64,000 nt of DNA, taken from Boseongicola sp. (lineage in GTDB: Bacteria; Pseudomonadota; Alphaproteobacteria; Rhodobacterales; Rhodobacteraceae). The position numbers and the translations under genes are program-made. A model generated the notes under the pieces. The model saw only the letters and a program-made list of their open reading frames with translations, did not search any database and was not told where the DNA came from. Shown here piece after piece: positions 10,979-20,294 of this stretch. How positions within the stretch are numbered: the first letter of the stretch is position 1; each line of letters opens with the position of its first letter. The stretch is taken from NCBI GenBank assembly GCA_028824715.1, contig JAPPCV010000147.1:1-64000 (forward strand). The letters are read 5' to 3'.

Positions 10979-11070
10979 GATGGCATTCGGGGATCGAGAA
11001 CGGTCCCTTGTCGAGGCGTTTCGCCTTTTCGTCACGTTGATCTCCGAACCCTTGCTGACCTGAACGGCAA

Positions 11071-11098
11071 GAGGCCGAGGCTGCTGCGTGCAGGCCTC
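11071..11098. terminator. Inverted repeat between convergent tdm and P450 genes
   Basis: GAGGCC and GGCCTC face each other with a 16-nt loop between two convergent genes. No T run follows on either strand, so it is at best a weak bidirectional terminator. The rest of 10979-11113 shows no gene. Confidence 0.25.
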
Positions 11099-11113
11099 CT
11101 GACGCTCCGGCGG

Positions 11114-12295
11114 TCAGCCCCAGACTGGCCGGACCACCAAGCGGGACGGGCTCGTGTTCCCGCTGTCTGGAAGGAACTTCGGCTGGCCGACAAGCGTGAT
11201 TCCCTGCCAGCGTTCAAGAAGTTCGAGAAGTGCCGCGGCCATGTCGGTGCGGGCGACGAACTGGCCAAGGCAGTGATGTGCGCCGCCACCGAAGCCGAAA
11301 TGCGTCTTTTGCGGTTCACGGATGTTGAAGGATTCGTCCGCCCCGGTTGCCGGGTCGGTGGCGGTCGCATGCACGAAGACGTGGATGGTGGCGCCCTTCC
11401 GTATTTCGACGCCGTCGTGTTCAAAGGTCTCCAGCGCCTCCCGCGTCGCCCATGTCGTGGTCGGGTAGCGGCGGATCACTTCCTCGATCGCCTGAGGCAC
11501 CATTTCCGGATTCTGCCGCAGCCAGCGCCACTGGTCCGCGTGCTGCGCGAACAGGTAGGCGGCGAAAGCCAGCTGGGCGCGCGTCGTGTCCACTCCGCCG
11601 AAGATCGAGATCACCACCAGGTCGATGAGCGCTTGCCCGTCCGTGAATCCGGCGACGTCGGCTTCCCCGACCAGCCGCGCCACGTATCCGATCTTGTCCT
11701 GACCAAGTCGTGCGCGGTCGATCAAGCGGGCGGCGAGATCGCTCAGGCGGGAGCACGCGGCATTGACCGCCGCCTCGTGGCTTCTGGCATCGAGTCCCAT
11801 CGCAAGCCCGAGCGTGCTGGCGTCCCTGGCAACTTGGTGGGCATCACGGTCCGGCAGGGCCAGCAGCGTGGTGATTGCGCGACCCGCGAACGGTTCGCTG
11901 AAGGAGCTCACGAATTCGAACGCGTCCGCTTCTCGAAGGCTGTCAGCAAGGTCGGCGGCGATGCCGCGAAAGGCGGGTTCAAGCGACAGCACGAAGTCAT
12001 TGGAAAGCGCGGCCTGTGCAATCCTGCGCAGGTTTCTGTGTTCGGCGCCCTCGATTGAGATGAGGCTGGCCTTCCAGAATTCGGCAAATCTCCCGGAAAT
12101 GCCGATGATGTCCGGCCAGGCGTGACTGCCCTGCCGGAGTCGCCGGTCGCGCAGGAGCTGCCCCGCCTGCCGGTGCCTGAGCACGGCAAGGCCAAATGGC
12201 GTCCTGGCGCACCAGGATTCGGAACGCGCCTCCATGACTTCGCGTGATTTGGTGGAAAACCCGGGCCTTGCGATGTCGATATATGGGAGATTCAC
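11114..12295 (-). CDS. Cytochrome P450, last gene of the amt-gmaS operon
   Basis: A soluble bacterial class-I P450 of 393 residues. The haem-cysteine motif is HFGFGGGAHHCLGQFVAR (near residue 340), the ExxR helix is EEVIRRYP, and the I-helix is FGGVDTTRAQ, with the acid/alcohol pair replaced by Asp-Thr. The start is GTG, one base after the gmaS stop, so the P450 is translated with gmaS. A redox partner is not visible nearby. P450s can N-demethylate amines. Given the TMA/TMAO genes and the absence of dmm genes in this window, dimethylamine or methylamine oxidation is a hypothesis, not an assignment. Confidence 0.85.
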   Translation of the reverse strand: MNLPYIDIARPGFSTKSREVMEARSESWCARTPFGLAVLRHRQAGQLLRDRRLRQGSHAWPDIIGISGRFAEFWKASLISIEGAEHRNLRRIAQAALSNDFVLSLEPAFRGIAADLADSLREADAFEFVSSFSEPFAGRAITTLLALPDRDAHQVARDASTLGLAMGLDARSHEAAVNAACSRLSDLAARLIDRARLGQDKIGYVARLVGEADVAGFTDGQALIDLVVISIFGGVDTTRAQLAFAAYLFAQHADQWRWLRQNPEMVPQAIEEVIRRYPTTTWATREALETFEHDGVEIRKGATIHVFVHATATDPATGADESFNIREPQKTHFGFGGGAHHCLGQFVARTDMAAALLELLERWQGITLVGQPKFLPDSGNTSPSRLVVRPVWG

Positions 12296-12296
12296 G

Positions 12297-13604
12297 TCAG
12301 CAGTCGAGCGTTCGCTCCCTTTCCCAGTCGGTCAGGTGCCGGGCGTAGCTGTTCCACTCGTCCGTCTTGAGCTTCAGGTAGGCAGCCGTGAATTCCTTGC
12401 CGAGCGCCTGGTTGAAATCGGTGTCCGCCTCAAGAGCCCGCAGGGCGTCCAGGAGATTCAGCGGCAGCTTGCCGGCATTGGCGAGCTTCTCCGGTTCCGC
12501 GTAGGCATCGAAGTCCATGCGCTTCCCGGGATTGGCCTTTCTTGCGATTCCAAGGCGGCCTGCGGCCAGAATGCCTGCCATCAGGAGATATGGATTGGCC
12601 GCTCCGTCTGCGAGCCGCAGCTCGATGCGCCCTGCATCGGGGATGCGAATCATGTGAGTCCGGTTGTTGCCGCCATAAGTTATCGCGTTCGGTGACCAGG
12701 TGGCCCCCGACGTCGTCGTCGGCGCATTGATGCGCTTGTAGCTGTTGACCGTGGGATTGCCGAGCGCGGCAAGCGCCGGCGCGTGCTTCATCAGCCCGCC
12801 GATGAAGTGATGGCATGTCCTGGACAGGCCCATTTCGTCCTTCTTGTCGGCGAAATGGTTCTTCTTCCCGGTTCTTGACCAGAGCGAGATATGTGCGTGG
12901 CACCCGTTCCCTGTCAGGTGCGCGAACGGCTTCGGCATGAACGTTGCGCGGAATCCATGCCGGGCAGCGACCTCCTTCACCATGAACTTGAAGAACACGG
13001 CCCGGTCGGCGGTCGTCACCGCCTCCGAGTAGTCCCAGTTGATTTCGAACTGGCCGTTCGCATCCTCGTGGTCGTTCTGGTAGGGCCCCCAGCCGAGCGC
13101 TTCCATGTGGCGGCAGATCTCGGCAATGACTTCGTAGCGACGCATCAGGGCGAGCTGGTCGTAGCACGGCTTTTCCTGCGTGTCGCGAGGATCGGAAATG
13201 TCGGTTCCGTCGGCGTCGATCAGGTGGAATTCCGGCTCTACTCCTGTCATCAGCACGTGGTTGTCGCCGGCGGCTTCCTTCGCCAGGGTCAGGAGCACAT
13301 TGCGAGGGGCTTGCGCAACCGGCGCGTCGTTGAGCCAGGGATTTCCCGCGACCCAAGCGAGTTCCGGCTTCCACGGAAGCTGGATGACGGACGATGCATC
13401 CGGCATCACCATCATGTCCGGGTGGGCGGGTGTCATGTCCAGCCATGACGCAAAGCCCGCGAACCCGGCTCCGGACTTCTGCATGTCGGCCACTGCGCTT
13501 GTCGGGACGAGCTTGGCCCGCTGCACGCCGAAAAGGTCTGTGAAGTTGAACAGGAAGAACTGGATTCGGTTCTTCTTGGCATAGGTGGCGAGGTTGGCTG
13601 CCAT
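12297..13604 (-). CDS. gmaS: Gamma-glutamylmethylamide synthetase (glutamine synthetase family)
   Basis: A 435-residue glutamine-synthetase-fold protein of the GmaS/GSIII-like group. Visible are the N-terminal FNFTDLFGVQRAKLVP, the metal-binding VEPEFHL, the His-rich NGCHAHISLW, and the nucleotide/glutamate region NSYKRINAPTTTSGATWSPN with IELRLADGAANPYL. GmaS ligates methylamine to glutamate using ATP, producing gamma-glutamylmethylamide, the substrate for N-methylglutamate synthase. ATG 13604 is preceded by GGGAGA and starts in the usual family position; in-frame codons upstream to 13694 lie in the intergenic hairpin region. Nearby tmm, tdm, amt and mgsC favour GmaS over plain glutamine synthetase. 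Confidence 0.88.
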   Translation of the reverse strand: MAANLATYAKKNRIQFFLFNFTDLFGVQRAKLVPTSAVADMQKSGAGFAGFASWLDMTPAHPDMMVMPDASSVIQLPWKPELAWVAGNPWLNDAPVAQAPRNVLLTLAKEAAGDNHVLMTGVEPEFHLIDADGTDISDPRDTQEKPCYDQLALMRRYEVIAEICRHMEALGWGPYQNDHEDANGQFEINWDYSEAVTTADRAVFFKFMVKEVAARHGFRATFMPKPFAHLTGNGCHAHISLWSRTGKKNHFADKKDEMGLSRTCHHFIGGLMKHAPALAALGNPTVNSYKRINAPTTTSGATWSPNAITYGGNNRTHMIRIPDAGRIELRLADGAANPYLLMAGILAAGRLGIARKANPGKRMDFDAYAEPEKLANAGKLPLNLLDALRALEADTDFNQALGKEFTAAYLKLKTDEWNSYARHLTDWERERTLDC

Positions 13605-13665
13605 TACTATCGTCTCCCGTTTTCCATGATGCTTTTTGCTCGCGCAATTCGTTGTTCCAATGATT

Positions 13666-13692
13666 GCGGGCCGCCCTGCTCGGGCGGCCCGC
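13666..13692 (-). terminator. GC-rich hairpin between the small membrane gene and gmaS
   Basis: An 11-bp perfect stem (GCGGGCCGCCC / GGGCGGCCCGC) with a 5-nt loop sits after the small membrane gene and about 60 nt before gmaS. No T run follows. It may separate amt expression from gmaS expression. Confidence 0.6.
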
Positions 13693-13710
13693 ATCCGTCT
13701 TGTTCAGGCA

Positions 13711-13905
13711 TCAGCCGTGGCCGGACTCGACGTCCTTGCCTGCCTGCATGCGCTTGTAAGCATCAAGCTCATGTCTTGAGCCAAGATACACCGCTCCGAT
13801 GCAGACCAGCGCGGCGACTATCGTCCAGATCACCTCCCAAGAGGAATGGGCTCCCATGTAGAGGGCACCTTCAACGGCGTCCCAGTTTGCGATGTCATAT
13901 CCCAT
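13711..13905 (-). CDS. Small single-pass membrane protein between amt and gmaS
   Basis: A 64-residue protein with one clear membrane segment (about residues 24-42, VIWTIVAALVCIGAVYLGS) and a charged C-terminal tail. It lies 24 nt after the ammonium transporter gene, with AGGAGAAG just before its start. I do not recognise a named family. Its position suggests a partner of the Amt protein or of methylamine uptake. Coding status is supported by the ribosome site, the defined topology and the tight fit between amt and the downstream hairpin. Confidence 0.7.
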   Translation of the reverse strand: MGYDIANWDAVEGALYMGAHSSWEVIWTIVAALVCIGAVYLGSRHELDAYKRMQAGKDVESGHG

Positions 13906-13929
13906 GGTTTCTTCTCCTTGACCTGTAAT

Positions 13930-15309
13930 TCAGCTTGTCGGGCTTGACGACATGTTGATGCCTTCCGGATAGGCCGAGACCGGCACCTTGGACGTGTCAA
14001 GGCCGGAAATCTCGGCTGCCTCGCCGACGCGGAGCAACCCGAACTGCTTCAGGATCCAGCTGACCACGTAACCGGGGACGAAGCCCAGAAGGAAGAAGAC
14101 GATCGCTCCGACGACCTGGCCATAGATCGTGACCGTCGCGACGCCTTCACCCTGCAGTGCGGGAAGGCCGGTTGCCCAGACACCGAACATGATCAGGCCA
14201 AAGAGGCCAATCGTGCCATGCACGGTGACCGCCCCGACGGCGTCGTCGATGCCGCGTCTCTCAAGCCACTTGGCGCACGGCCTGAGCAGCGCACCGGAGG
14301 CGGCGCCCATGATGAATGCGAGTGGTGGCCAGTAGACATCGAGGCCCGATGCGCAGCCGATGATCCCGGCCAGTGCGCCGGACATCATCCAGAACGGATC
14401 ACGCGTGATCGCCCAAGCACCGATGATTCCGCCCGCAAAGCCCATCAGGATGTTGAATGCCAGCGCACCGAGGGTCATTGGCGTGCCGTAGATCGTCGTC
14501 GGCTTGTCGGAATACCAGCTCCATGCTTCGCCCGGAATGATCACGCAGGCCATGAGGAAGCCCCAGAAGCCGACGATGATCAGCATCAGTCCCACAAGCG
14601 TGAACGGCAAGTTGTGTCCGCCAAGGTGGTTTGCGGAACCGTCGGCATTGAACTTGCCGATGCGGGGCCCGAGATTGATCAGGATGCCAAGGGCGAAGAA
14701 CCCGGCCACTGCGTGCACGAGACCCGCCGCGCCGAAGTCATGCACGCCGAACTTGGTGACGAGCCACCCGTCTGCGTGCCAGCCCCAAGCTGCGGCGACA
14801 ACCCATGCAAAGCTGCCAAGCACGACCGCAAGGATAACGAAGCCCGCGACCTGAATGCGCTCAATGACAGCGCCAGACATGATCGAGGCGGTCGTTGCGG
14901 CAAAGAGCGTGAATGCACCCCAGAACACGCCGGAGGCCTGGTCAGCAATGTTCGGGCCCATGTACTCGACCCAAGGAAGGGCGATTGCGTTCGCGTAGCC
15001 TGCTCCCGAAATCTCGTAGGGGCCCGGCGAAAAGGTGAATCCTGTCGGAAAGCCCCAGTATACCCACCATCCGAAGAAGTAGAAGGTTGGCACCATGAAC
15101 GCGAAGGCAAGGATGTTCTTTACACCCGATGCCAGAACGTTCTTTTGTCTTGATGCTCCCATTTCGTAGGCAAGAAATCCTGCGTGAATGATGACCATGA
15201 GCGGAATCGTGAGGTAATAGTAGGTTTCCGCGAACATCGTGCCCGTGACACCTGCCTTTGCCTCCAATTCTGCGACTTTTGCCGTAAGCTCGGCTAGCTG
15301 TTCTTCCAT
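13930..15309 (-). CDS. amt: Ammonium/methylammonium transporter (Amt family)
   Basis: A polytopic Amt/Mep/Rh-family protein of about 459 residues. Family blocks seen are the early segment MVIIHAGFLAYEMGASRQKN, FGAAGLVHAVAGFFAL with the first pore histidine, and AVTVHGTIGLFGLI with the second. A short acidic coiled-coil (EEQLAELTAKVAELEAKAG) precedes the first membrane helix. ATG 15309 is chosen because AGGTGA lies 5 nt upstream; an in-frame GTG at 15318 overlaps that site. It heads the - strand operon. Amt channels also carry methylammonium, which fits methylamine uptake or recapture of ammonium released from it. Confidence 0.9.
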   Translation of the reverse strand: MEEQLAELTAKVAELEAKAGVTGTMFAETYYYLTIPLMVIIHAGFLAYEMGASRQKNVLASGVKNILAFAFMVPTFYFFGWWVYWGFPTGFTFSPGPYEISGAGYANAIALPWVEYMGPNIADQASGVFWGAFTLFAATTASIMSGAVIERIQVAGFVILAVVLGSFAWVVAAAWGWHADGWLVTKFGVHDFGAAGLVHAVAGFFALGILINLGPRIGKFNADGSANHLGGHNLPFTLVGLMLIIVGFWGFLMACVIIPGEAWSWYSDKPTTIYGTPMTLGALAFNILMGFAGGIIGAWAITRDPFWMMSGALAGIIGCASGLDVYWPPLAFIMGAASGALLRPCAKWLERRGIDDAVGAVTVHGTIGLFGLIMFGVWATGLPALQGEGVATVTIYGQVVGAIVFFLLGFVPGYVVSWILKQFGLLRVGEAAEISGLDTSKVPVSAYPEGINMSSSPTS

Positions 15310-16475
15310 AGCTCTCACCTTTCAGATCTGTCCCTGCTTTAGCGACGCTGATAATCGGCATCTTTTGAAGTCTGGACCATTCCAAATTTATTTTGCAAGG
15401 AAAATTTGTCCGAAAGAGTTTCTTTTTTCTTGCCTGAAATTCACCGCGAGAAGGGATGAATTGATGCTTTCAGGCGGCTCACTTGGCAAGAAAGGGCGCT
15501 TTCTTCTGCGTCGGATGCACCTGTGAATGCGGTCTGTCCGGATTTCCAGGGGGCCCCCGTTGCCGAGAAGCGGCATTCCAGCAGTCTGGACAGAGAATCA
15601 TCGATACATCTTTGGGATGCCGTGCTGGATGACCTCCGCACCGCGGTCGAGGTCATGGTCAAGCCCTTCTCCGCGCTTGGGCCAGGGCACACGGGGCCGG
15701 GACTTCCCAAGCGTGGGGCGTGAATGTACTCGCAATGTCGCGCCCTGAGCGCCAAGACGAAGCACGCAGCGCGGAAGCAACGACGCCGTAATGCATCGAA
15801 TTGAAAGTCGCCACGATGCGATTGGCGCTTGGATTCCATGTCAAATTGCGGGTGAGTACGAAGACGGTGGCGATCGCGGACCGCGGCTTCCAATGCGCGA
15901 ACTCTCCGCCTCCGAATTCCTTGAATTGATGTTGTCGCCATTCGGGAAGTTTGCCGTTGCATTGCAATTCCGGACAGGCGAACAGCCTTGCTCGAAGCCA
16001 TGGCATGTCGGTCATCTGCCAAACCGCTTGAATCGCTCGGCTGAAGCGATGGATGAGGTCCAGTTCTTGACGCAGATCCACTTCTATCGTGCCCCTAATC
16101 CTTCGGAATCATGCTCGACCAGCGGTTTGGCATCGAGACGCTGAAATTGGACGGCGGTTTCGAACTCGATCGCAAGAATCCCGCCCAAGCTCCACCTCCA
16201 TTCGACATGCGGACTTTCCGCGAAACCGAATGCTCCAAGGAAGCGGTCGTAGCCTTTTCCGCCCCTGAGTGTCGCGGCAGGCACCGAGAACGGCTTTCCC
16301 GCCGCCGTGAGCTTCCGATCCGACAATGCCCTGTGCAATTGCAATCGGTGAGCCGGTCTTTGCCATGCTTGAACCGATGGAGGAACAAGGCTGCCCGAAG
16401 CAGGCGAAGACATCCAAGCGCTCTGCAATCACGGAGATTTCACAGTGGGCCGCGTCCAACGGCTTGTGGACGACT
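15310..16475. other. Long region with no confident gene
   Basis: The first 130 bases, upstream of amt, are AT-rich compared with the surroundings and probably hold the amt promoter, but I find no clear sigma-54 GG-N10-GC pair. Farther on, several - strand frames (15659-16081 and 16084-16428) have protein-like composition and abut across a frame change. They may be a decayed gene, but I recognise no family. Confidence 0.5.
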
Positions 16476-16640
16476 CTACCCATTGAAGTCGCGCAGGGGC
16501 GTTGTCGGGGTGCCGGGGATCGGAATGACAGCGGCGAGCGTGACCGGTCGCGGCTTGCGACCTCCGGTCTCGCCGCGCTCGGCTTGCCACGACCAGAGGT
16601 AGGGGTGGCGCCAGATGTCGCCAGAGCGGGGATCAGTCAT
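16476..16640 (-). pseudogene. Truncated toxin gene coupled to a Phd/YefM-type antitoxin
   Basis: A 54-codon frame starting ATGACTGATCCC overlaps the antitoxin stop (ATGACTGA). Its start, MTDPRSGDIWRHPYLWSWQA followed by RGETGGRKPRPVTLAAV, resembles the N-terminal half of growth-inhibitor (PemK/MazF-like) toxins, which have a conserved early GD-W/YLW and an RP(V/C) strand. Such toxins are usually over 100 residues. Here the frame ends at a TAG soon after the RPV strand and no conserved C-terminal half is seen, so the toxin is probably dead. The family call comes from motif memory and is uncertain. Confidence 0.45.
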
Positions 16641-16878
16641 CGGCATCCATTAGACGGGTCAGCTCGGCGACCAGGAGCTTGCCTTCATCGGAGGGAATGT
16701 CTGCGGTGCGCCGGGCGATCCGGGGGTCACCCGATGTCTTGAGCGCTTCGTATTTCTCGGTCGTGAGCAGGACGAATCGCCGCTTTCCGTGCCGCGTGAT
16801 GGCAACCGGCTCCTGGGCCGCTGCGGCCAGGACGTCACCCGTCTTGTTGCCGAGGTCCGTGGACGTGAATTGAAGCAT
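16633..16878 (-). CDS. Phd/YefM-type antitoxin
   Basis: An 81-residue protein with the Phd/YefM N-terminal fold: FTSTDLGNKTGDVLAAA, then EPVAITRHGKRRFVLLT and EKYEAL. These antitoxins bind their own operator with the N-terminal domain and neutralise the toxin with the C-terminal tail. ATG 16878 has AAAGGAA about 7 nt upstream; longer in-frame extensions run into debris. The adjacent toxin frame is truncated, so this looks like an orphan antitoxin left after toxin decay. Confidence 0.8.
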   Translation of the reverse strand: MLQFTSTDLGNKTGDVLAAAAQEPVAITRHGKRRFVLLTTEKYEALKTSGDPRIARRTADIPSDEGKLLVAELTRLMDADD

Positions 16879-17089
16879 GTTTCGTTCCTTTGTCGATTGC
16901 ATCGGTATTAGCGAAAACCTAGAAACACGGCAAATGGGTTGTCCTTGTCTTGGGTCGGTTTTCGCGTCTGGCCAAGGCCGGGGGAGACCAGCTCGTCGCT
17001 TCCCGTCCAGATCGAAATCCGGCAGCGACGACGCCACGATGTTCGCCACCCACCCTGCTCGACCATCGCGCCGCCCCGGCCGCGAGCCA

Positions 17090-17561
17090 GCGCTCCGTCC
17101 TGCAGCGGCTCGACATGGCGTTCAAGAGCTTCTTCGAGCGCGGCGAGACGCCCGACTTCCGCCACTTCAAGTGCTGCGACCGCGGCCTACGGTCCTTCAA
17201 CGTCCCCGACCCCGCGATCCGTGACGGCTCGTGCTGGCTCAAGGGCATCGGGCGCTTCCGCCAGCCGTCAGCCGGGCGGGAGGACATTGCGGCCGAGGGT
17301 CGCAAAGACGCCGCTCCGGGTCGTGGTCCAGCCCGTTCGCCATGGAAGCGGATGCCCAAGCCGGAAGGCCGTCCGAAACCCTGGGAATGGACATGGGCGT
17401 CAGGGACCGCGCCACTCTCTCGACGGGCGACATGGTGCCTGCCGTCCGCATTGACCGGCGGTGGCTCAAGCGGCCGCAACGCGCCGTGTCGCGGGCGAAG
17501 AAGGGATTGGCGTCCCGCCGGAAGACGGTGGGCGCGCTTTGGCGCGCATGGGAGCGGACGA
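17090..17561 (+). pseudogene. Decayed IS200/IS605-family TnpB (OrfB) remnant
   Basis: Two pieces of a TnpB protein appear in different frames. At 17097-17262 the N-terminal part reads SVLQRLDMAFKSFFERGETP followed by DFRHFKCCDRGLRSFNVP. At 17381-17561 the RuvC-I region reads LGMDMGVRDRATLSTGDMVP followed by RRWLKRPQRAVSRAKKGLAS. The RuvC-I aspartate is present. The C-terminal RuvC-II/III and zinc-ribbon parts are absent and the two pieces need a frame change, so it cannot encode an active RNA-guided nuclease. No TnpA gene or clear element ends were seen. Confidence 0.75.
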
Positions 17562-18065
17562 GGATACGGGAGCGCGACAGCGCGGAGCGCGAACGAATAC
17601 GGGAGGCAATGGAGCGGGAGATTGTGAGCCTTCGCGAAGGCAATTTCGCGCGATACAATGCCGCGCCAGGCCATCCGAATTTGCCAGCGGGCAGGCGATC
17701 TGGCGCGAACGGGAACCGTTTGGTGAGCGACCTGGATGTCGCAGCGATGTCGATTCCTTCGGCTCGAACGGTCGAGGTTGCAGACGTAGGGAACGGGGCC
17801 CCACTCGTCCATGCACCAAGGGACCTGGGTTCTGCGCCGAAGAGTGCGGGGCGGGTGGGTGCGCGCGACGCAGGGTCGTGAATGGTCCGTTACTGCATCG
17901 CCAGTGTCGAGTCCAAACTCGAAGCATTTGCGTTGCGCTCAGTTCGGGACGATTTCGGGTCACGAGCATGTTTCCGGCGGGGCAATGGGTTGCGCTTGAG
18001 GAGAAGGACACCGCTTGTCACTTGCCTGGCATCCCCGGGCTTGCAATTCGGCTTTGGCGCAAATA
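17562..18065. other. Intergenic debris, no confident gene
   Basis: This runs from the end of the TnpB remnant to the TetR operator. Open frames on both strands are Arg/Pro-rich shadows without recognisable motifs or ribosome sites. Confidence 0.4.
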
Positions 18066-18083
18066 TGAATGAACAGTCATTCA
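18066..18083. promoter_or_regulatory. Palindromic operator in front of the TetR gene
   Basis: TGAATGAACAGTCATTCA is a perfect palindrome of two 7-bp arms around ACAG, ending 16 nt before the TetR start. Size and position fit an autoregulatory TetR-family operator controlling the liu operon. Confidence 0.7.
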
Positions 18084-18099
18084 CATTTTCGGTCTGCAC

Positions 18100-18690
18100 A
18101 TGCCCGAAAGCAAGGATACGAAAGCCAAGATCAGGAAAGCGGCGCTTCGGCTGTTTGCGGAGCGCGGATACAACGCGGTTTCGATGCGTGATCTCGCCGA
18201 TGCTGTCGGCATGCGGCAAGGTGGCCTCTACAATCACTTCGAAGGCAAGCAGGCGCTCCTGTCCAACCTCATGGAAACGCACATGGTGGCGCTCCTGGAG
18301 GCACTGGACACGGCAATGGCCTGCGTCAATGGAACGCGCGCCCGGCTGGAATCCTTCGTGCGCCTCCATGTCGCGCATCACCTGAGCTATCCGGAAGACG
18401 TGTTCCTTGCGTACATGGAAATCCGTTCGCTGGACCCCGGCAACCGGGCAAGGATTGTCGCCCTGAGGAACCGGTACGAACACGTGCTGCGAGGCATACT
18501 AGAGGATGGATGCGCCGAGGGCGTGTTCAGAATCGGGGATTCCGCCGTTCACGCGAGAATGCTGCTGGCAATGATGACCGGCGTCACCGTCTGGTATCGT
18601 GACAACGGACGGCTGAGTCGCGACGAGGTCGTGGATCTCTATCTCGACGCGGCTCTGCAATCCGTCGGGCTCGCGTCGGAGGCGTCATGA
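18100..18690 (+). CDS. TetR/AcrR-family transcriptional regulator of the liu-type operon
   Basis: A 196-residue TetR regulator. The N-terminal helix-turn-helix reads [20 protein letters not shown] followed by [20 protein letters not shown] (residues about 13-52). The ligand-binding C-terminal domain is of normal length and ends with hydrophobic helices. The gene is first in the leucine-degradation operon: its stop overlaps the carboxylase start by ATGA. A palindromic operator lies just upstream. By analogy with other acyl-CoA-linked TetR repressors it probably senses a CoA thioester of this pathway; the ligand is inferred. Confidence 0.9.
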   Translation: MPESKDTKAKIRKAALRLFAERGYNAVSMRDLADAVGMRQGGLYNHFEGKQALLSNLMETHMVALLEALDTAMACVNGTRARLESFVRLHVAHHLSYPEDVFLAYMEIRSLDPGNRARIVALRNRYEHVLRGILEDGCAEGVFRIGDSAVHARMLLAMMTGVTVWYRDNGRLSRDEVVDLYLDAALQSVGLASEAS

Positions 18691-20291
18691 AGATCGAGAG
18701 CCGCATCGATACGGGCTCGGAAGAGTATGCCGCGAACCGGGCGGAGATGGAGGCGCGACTGGCAGAGTTCGAGGCGGCTGCAGAGACGGCGCTTGCAGGC
18801 GGCGGGGAACGCGCGCGCGCCCGTCATCTCGCGCGCGGCAAGATGCTGCCCAGGGACCGGGTGGAGGGGTTGCTTGATCCGGCATCGCCGTTTCTGGAGA
18901 TCGGGCTTCTCGCGGCGCATGGCATGCATGAGGGCGCGGTGCCCGCCGCCGGGGCAATTGCCGGCGTCGGACATGTCGCTGGCCGGCACGTGATGGTGTT
19001 CGCCAACGATGCAACCGTGAAGGGCGGCATCTACCACCCGATGACAGTCAAGAAGCACCTTCGCGCCCAGGAGATCGCTCAGGCAAACCGATTGCCTTGC
19101 GTCTACCTGGTCGACAGCGGAGGCGCGAACCTGACGAGCCAGGACGAGGTGTTCCCGGATCGCGATCACTTCGGTCGCATCTTCTACAACCAGGCGAACA
19201 TGAGCGCCGAGGGCATTCCCCAGATTGCCGTCGTCATGGGATCATGCACGGCAGGCGGCGCCTATGTCCCGGCCATGAGCGACGAGACCGTCATCGTCCG
19301 CAACCAGGGCACGATCTTCCTGGCCGGGCCGCCGCTGGTGCTGGCTGCCACCGGAGAGGAGGTGAGCGCGGAAGAGCTTGGCGGAGCGGCGATGCACACA
19401 CGCATTTCCGGCGTTGCCGATCACCTCGCCGAAAACGACGCCCACGCGCTTGAAATCGCGCGCCGAGTCATGTCCCATCTCGGCGCGGCACATGACGCCG
19501 TTCCGGACCGGCAGGCCCCGGAACTGCCCGCCCATGACCCTGCGGAACTGATCGGAATCGTGCCTGCCGACCAACGCACCCCCTATGACATTCGCGAGGT
19601 CATCGCCCGCGTGGTTGACGGCAGTCGTTTCGACGAGTTCAAGGCCCGGTTCGGAGAGACGCTCGTTTGCGGATTTGCCCATGTCTACGGCATTCCGGTC
19701 GGCATCGTCGCCAACAACGGCGTGCTGTTTGCGGAAAGCGCCCAGAAGGGTGCGCATTTCATCGAACTCTGCAGCCAACGACTCGTTCCACTGGTCTTCC
19801 TGCAGAACATCACCGGGTTCATGGTGGGTCGTCAGGCCGAGCATGGCGGGATAGCGCGGCACGGCGCGAAGATGGTGACCGCCGTGTCCACGACCGCAGT
19901 GCCGAAGGTGACGCTGATCGTCGGCGCATCCTATGGCGCCGGGAACTACGGGATGGCGGGGCGCGCCTATTCTCCCCGGTTCCTCTGGACCTGGCCGAAT
20001 TCGCGCATTGCCGTGATGGGTGGCGAACAGGCCGCCCGAACGCTGGCCATCGTCAAGCGCCAGGCCATTGAGAAGCAGGGCAAGGAGTGGTCGGAGGAAG
20101 AAGAGGCGGCATTCCGTGCCCCGACGGAAGAGACGTTTGCCCGCCAGAGCCGCGCCCTCTATGCCAGCGCGCGCCTCTGGGATGACGGAATCATCGACCC
20201 CCGCAACAGTCGCGAGGTACTCGGCCTGTCGCTCGGTGCCGCGCTCAACGCGCCGATCCCCGCAACCCGGTTCGGCCTATTCAGGATGTAG
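18687..20291 (+). CDS. liuB: Methylcrotonyl-CoA carboxylase, carboxyltransferase (beta) subunit
   Basis: A 534-residue acyl-CoA carboxylase beta subunit of the crotonase-like fold. Signature parts are [36 protein letters not shown] (N-terminal CoA site), [20 protein letters not shown] and [20 protein letters not shown] (C-terminal site). The [11 protein letters not shown] segment is typical of methylcrotonyl- or geranyl-CoA carboxylase rather than propionyl-CoA carboxylase. With the biotin subunit it converts 3-methylcrotonyl-CoA to 3-methylglutaconyl-CoA. The following HMG-CoA lyase and hydratase genes complete the leucine route. Confidence 0.93.
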   Translation: MKIESRIDTGSEEYAANRAEMEARLAEFEAAAETALAGGGERARARHLARGKMLPRDRVEGLLDPASPFLEIGLLAAHGMHEGAVPAAGAIAGVGHVAGRHVMVFANDATVKGGIYHPMTVKKHLRAQEIAQANRLPCVYLVDSGGANLTSQDEVFPDRDHFGRIFYNQANMSAEGIPQIAVVMGSCTAGGAYVPAMSDETVIVRNQGTIFLAGPPLVLAATGEEVSAEELGGAAMHTRISGVADHLAENDAHALEIARRVMSHLGAAHDAVPDRQAPELPAHDPAELIGIVPADQRTPYDIREVIARVVDGSRFDEFKARFGETLVCGFAHVYGIPVGIVANNGVLFAESAQKGAHFIELCSQRLVPLVFLQNITGFMVGRQAEHGGIARHGAKMVTAVSTTAVPKVTLIVGASYGAGNYGMAGRAYSPRFLWTWPNSRIAVMGGEQAARTLAIVKRQAIEKQGKEWSEEEEAAFRAPTEETFARQSRALYASARLWDDGIIDPRNSREVLGLSLGAALNAPIPATRFGLFRM

Positions 20292-20294
20292 CCC

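Noticed and set aside
15310..15440. Sigma-54 promoter upstream of amt
   Set aside because: The GG and GC elements found are 13 nt apart rather than 10, so the consensus is not met.
15659..16428. Possible decayed gene on the - strand in two abutting frames
   Set aside because: Composition is protein-like, but no family, start or ribosome site could be supported.
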